Below are positions 62,123 through 64,000 of a DNA stretch of 64,000 nt, in pieces; within the stretch, counting starts at the first letter, position 1; the number at the start of each line of letters is the position of its first letter. The notes beneath the pieces are model-generated. The model worked only from the letters and a program-made list of their open reading frames with translations. It was not told the DNA's origin and made no database searches. Position numbers and translations under genes: made by a program. The stretch is from Veillonella parvula. Its GTDB lineage: Bacteria; Bacillota; Negativicutes; Veillonellales; Veillonellaceae. The stretch spans positions 1,779,001-1,843,000 of the forward strand of contig NZ_CP138632.1 in the NCBI RefSeq assembly GCF_036456085.1. The letters run 5' to 3'.

Positions 62123-62791
62123 ATGGAACGTTTAGTACCGTTAACAAAAATCTTGATGACCCTCGCTGTATCCGTGTGGGCCATCCTGTTGCGCGACTGG
62201 GTATCGCTATTGGCATTAGTCGTAGTAGAACTCGGTGCATTGTTTTTGGCAGGTTTGTTATTCAAACAACGCAAAGCCGTGTTGGCATTAACTAGCTTCG
62301 CTGTATTCCTTGGCCTCATCCAATTCCTTGGCAGCGGCGATGTAACCTCTGCCATTGTATCCGGCTTACGAATGTTGGCTATGACACTTGTCTTTATAGG
62401 CTTGTTGGCAACTACAAAATTACAAGACCTTACGGCCGCGCTCGTAACACAATGCAAAATTCCTTATGAATATGCATTTATGTTCACTGCTGCGCTCCGC
62501 TTCGTGCCTGACTTTATTGCTGAAAGCCATGCTGTACAAGAGGCGCAAGCTTGCCGTGGCTTATCTCTAGAAGGCAACTTCATTAAGCGTATCAAATCCT
62601 ATGCATCTGTTATTCAACCATTGCTGTTGAAATCCTTGGGACGCTCCGAAACAATGGCATTATCCTTAGAATTACGTGGATTCGGTGGCCCCACACACAG
62701 CTTTGCTGCATCCGTAGGATTGAAAAGAATCGATTATACTGTGATTAGTGCTTTAATTGCTATTACAGTACTTTTATTTGTTATTGTGTAA
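62123..62791 (+). CDS. ecfT: ECF transporter transmembrane component EcfT
   Basis: 222 residues, smaller than the usual 260. Five hydrophobic helices and two coupling-helix motifs: EAQACRGLSLEG and LGRSETMALSLELRGFG, matching the Ala-Arg-Gly pattern with which EcfT grips the ATPases. It completes the module begun by the fused gene. Ribosome site GGAGGGAC. Confidence 0.88.
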   Translation: MERLVPLTKILMTLAVSVWAILLRDWVSLLALVVVELGALFLAGLLFKQRKAVLALTSFAVFLGLIQFLGSGDVTSAIVSGLRMLAMTLVFIGLLATTKLQDLTAALVTQCKIPYEYAFMFTAALRFVPDFIAESHAVQEAQACRGLSLEGNFIKRIKSYASVIQPLLLKSLGRSETMALSLELRGFGGPTHSFAASVGLKRIDYTVISALIAITVLLFVIV

Positions 62792-63134
62792 TTTTCTTAT
62801 AAATCAAGTAAGAGTATGTTTTTGCTCCTATAGAAATGTATTAGCTCTAATAGTCATAATAAAAAATATGATGAGAGTATATAAGTAAAATAAGAGCTTT
62901 TTACTTATATATGCTTCAAAACGTATATGCTGAGTGGTAAAATTTACCACTCAGTTTTGTTGTATTGGGCATATAGATGTAAAATATGTAATTCTTACCT
63001 CAAAAGATGGAGAAAAGTGAAATGGTATGTTATACGAATAGTTCGTCCTTTTTCTTGCGTATGTGGGCTATTTTTATATATTATGTTAAATAGAAATAAT
63101 ATTTTTAGGATACCTACAGTTTTGAGGAATACTT
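62792..63134. other. Intergenic region after the ECF operon
   Basis: 343 AT-rich bases. Two hairpins: ATATAAGTAAAA/TTTTTACTTATAT near 62879-62911, and the terminator at 62930-62958. A 71-codon frame at 62927-63142 starts inside the terminator hairpin and is not believed. Nothing else recognised. Confidence 0.5.
62930..62958 (+). terminator. Terminator-like hairpin after the ECF operon
   Basis: CTGAGTGGTAAA pairs perfectly with TTTACCACTCAG with almost no loop, followed by TTTTG; 139 bases after the ecfT stop. Confidence 0.7.
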
Positions 63135-63635
63135 ATGAGTGAGTTAGTAATACGACCAATTACAAGGAATGATATAGCCCCTTGTTTAGATATTTATAAC
63201 TATGAGGTTGTGAACGGCGTAGCCACGCTTGATCTTGAACCCCGCACGTTGCCAGAGTGGCAGGAGTGGTATGAGTCTCATAGTGATGAACACCATCCTA
63301 TTGTGGTAGGTACCATTGATGGGCTTGTAGCAGGCTATGCATCGCTTTCACCATATCGACCTAAAGAGGCCTATAAAAGTACCGTCGAATTATCTATCTA
63401 TATCCATCAAGATTATCGCGGTAGGAGAATCGCTACACAGCTGATGGCTCATATTTTAGAAATAGCAAAAAATGATCCGTTATTGCACAATGTGGTATCC
63501 GTTATTACGGCTGGCAATGAAGGCAGCACCAAGTTACACGCGCGATTTGGCTTTACCTATTGTGGTTTAACGCCTCAAGTTGGATTCAAACATGGTAAAT
63601 ATCAGGATACCGAAACATACGCATTATTGGTATAA
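63135..63635 (+). CDS. GNAT N-acetyltransferase of the phosphinothricin/MnaT type
   Basis: 166 residues. N-terminal IRPITRNDIAPCLDIYNYEVVNGVATLD is typical of Pat/MnaT enzymes; AGYASLSPYRPKEAYKSTVELSIYI and the acetyl-CoA motif QDYRGRRIATQLM near 95-107 follow; the C-terminus FGFTYCGLTPQVGFKHGKYQDT closes the fold. Related enzymes acetylate phosphinothricin, methionine sulfone or glutamate-like molecules, likely a detoxification role. Confidence 0.88.
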   Translation: MSELVIRPITRNDIAPCLDIYNYEVVNGVATLDLEPRTLPEWQEWYESHSDEHHPIVVGTIDGLVAGYASLSPYRPKEAYKSTVELSIYIHQDYRGRRIATQLMAHILEIAKNDPLLHNVVSVITAGNEGSTKLHARFGFTYCGLTPQVGFKHGKYQDTETYALLV

Positions 63636-63735
63636 TAATTAGTATAGTAAAAGATAAATATTAATACGTTATACTAATGATGTATAGATTATAGATAAGG
63701 ATTCGCCAGGGGTTAGGGCGAATAGGGGTGATTGA

Positions 63736-64000
63736 ATGAACATGAAAGATGAACGGCAGTTCGTTGGATATAGTAAATATCGTAGCCGTCTCGTGGACGG
63801 TCATGTGCATACGGAGTTGTGTCCACATGGTAGTGGGGACCGAACTGCGATGATGATTGAGAAGGCCATCGAGTTGCGTATCGAAAAGGTATGCCTTACA
63901 GAACATGCACCATTGCCAATAGCTTTTGCTGCAGAATATGGTGGTGATAAAAAGGCCTATGACACAGCGTCTTTGAAATTAAATGAAGTTGATACTTACT
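63736..64000 (+). CDS. hisK: PHP-domain histidinol phosphatase, N-terminal part (3' truncated by window)
   Basis: 88 codons visible, start ATG at 63736 after AGGGGTG. DGHVHTELCPHG contains the His-x-His metal motif of the PHP phosphoesterase family, and LTEHAPLP adds a third conserved His; the pattern matches HisJ/HisK histidinol-phosphatases that act in histidine synthesis. The rest lies outside the window, so the remaining metal ligands cannot be checked. Confidence 0.75.
   Translation, partial: MNMKDERQFVGYSKYRSRLVDGHVHTELCPHGSGDRTAMMIEKAIELRIEKVCLTEHAPLPIAFAAEYGGDKKAYDTASLKLNEVDTY

Noticed and set aside
62927-63142. 71-codon frame after the ECF operon
   Set aside because: It starts inside the terminator hairpin, has no ribosome site, and its product shows no protein-like pattern.

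Overview
The window looks like a chromosomal segment of a diderm Firmicute of the class Negativicutes, most likely Veillonella. Three signs support this. Two trimeric autotransporters and one porin carry S-layer homology (SLH) domains, the device these bacteria use to tie the outer membrane to peptidoglycan. The housekeeping genes have moderate, AT-leaning composition and strong AAGGAGG ribosome sites. The metabolic genes fit an amino-acid and organic-acid fermenting anaerobe (electron-transfer flavoprotein, flavodiiron protein, T-box controlled leucine operon). Genus is inferred from protein recognition, not from rRNA, which is absent here.

Layout. 1-1.3 kb: end of an etfBA pair. 1.7-3.4 kb: two short-chain dehydrogenases. 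3.6-4.2 kb: a secreted protein with a paralogue at 14.8-15.4 kb. 4.4-9.3 kb: a five-gene nickel/peptide-type ABC importer behind a Fur-box-like site. 9.6-11.8 kb: an AT-rich accessory patch with a broken nuclease N-terminus, an unrecognised gene and a DUF3644 (HEPN-like) gene. 12-16.1 kb: small conserved genes (GyrI-like, HXXEE, membrane protein, CxCxxCxxC protein). 16.2-21.1 kb: T-box leader and leuA-leuC-leuD-leuB. 21.3-23.4 kb: ECF S-component and flavodiiron protein.

24.1-31.3 kb: two YadA-type trimeric autotransporters (572-576 aa and 1652 aa), each with an SLH domain after the membrane anchor. 31.8-34.98 kb: GNAT, DUF969-DUF979 membrane pair, pyroglutamyl peptidase. 35.1-36.5 kb: OmpM-like SLH porin. 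36.7-42.5 kb: glutathionyl-hydroquinone reductase-like protein, then MmgE/PrpD protein overlapping a polar amino-acid ABC importer. 42.7-43.7 kb: second GNAT and a possible immunity-like protein. 43.8-48.7 kb (minus strand): ribose operon rbsK-rbsD-rbsA-rbsC-rbsB. 49-51.1 kb (minus): toxin-antitoxin pair, NAD(P)-binding protein and cysteine hydrolase. 51.5-59.6 kb: defence island with an Abi/HEPN protein and a full type I restriction-modification system. 59.7-62.8 kb: unusual ECF transporter whose first gene fuses an S-component-like membrane domain to an ATPase. 63.1-64 kb: GNAT and the start of a PHP-family histidinol phosphatase.

The most interesting items are the DUF3644-containing accessory patch at 9.6-11.8 kb, the autotransporters with a periplasmic SLH tail, the fused ECF gene with an atypical partner ATPase, a recurring intergenic motif (ACTTTCACA / TGTGAAAGT), and related palindromic elements placed inside the leu and rbs operons. 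No transposase, integrase, CRISPR array, rRNA or tRNA gene was recognised.
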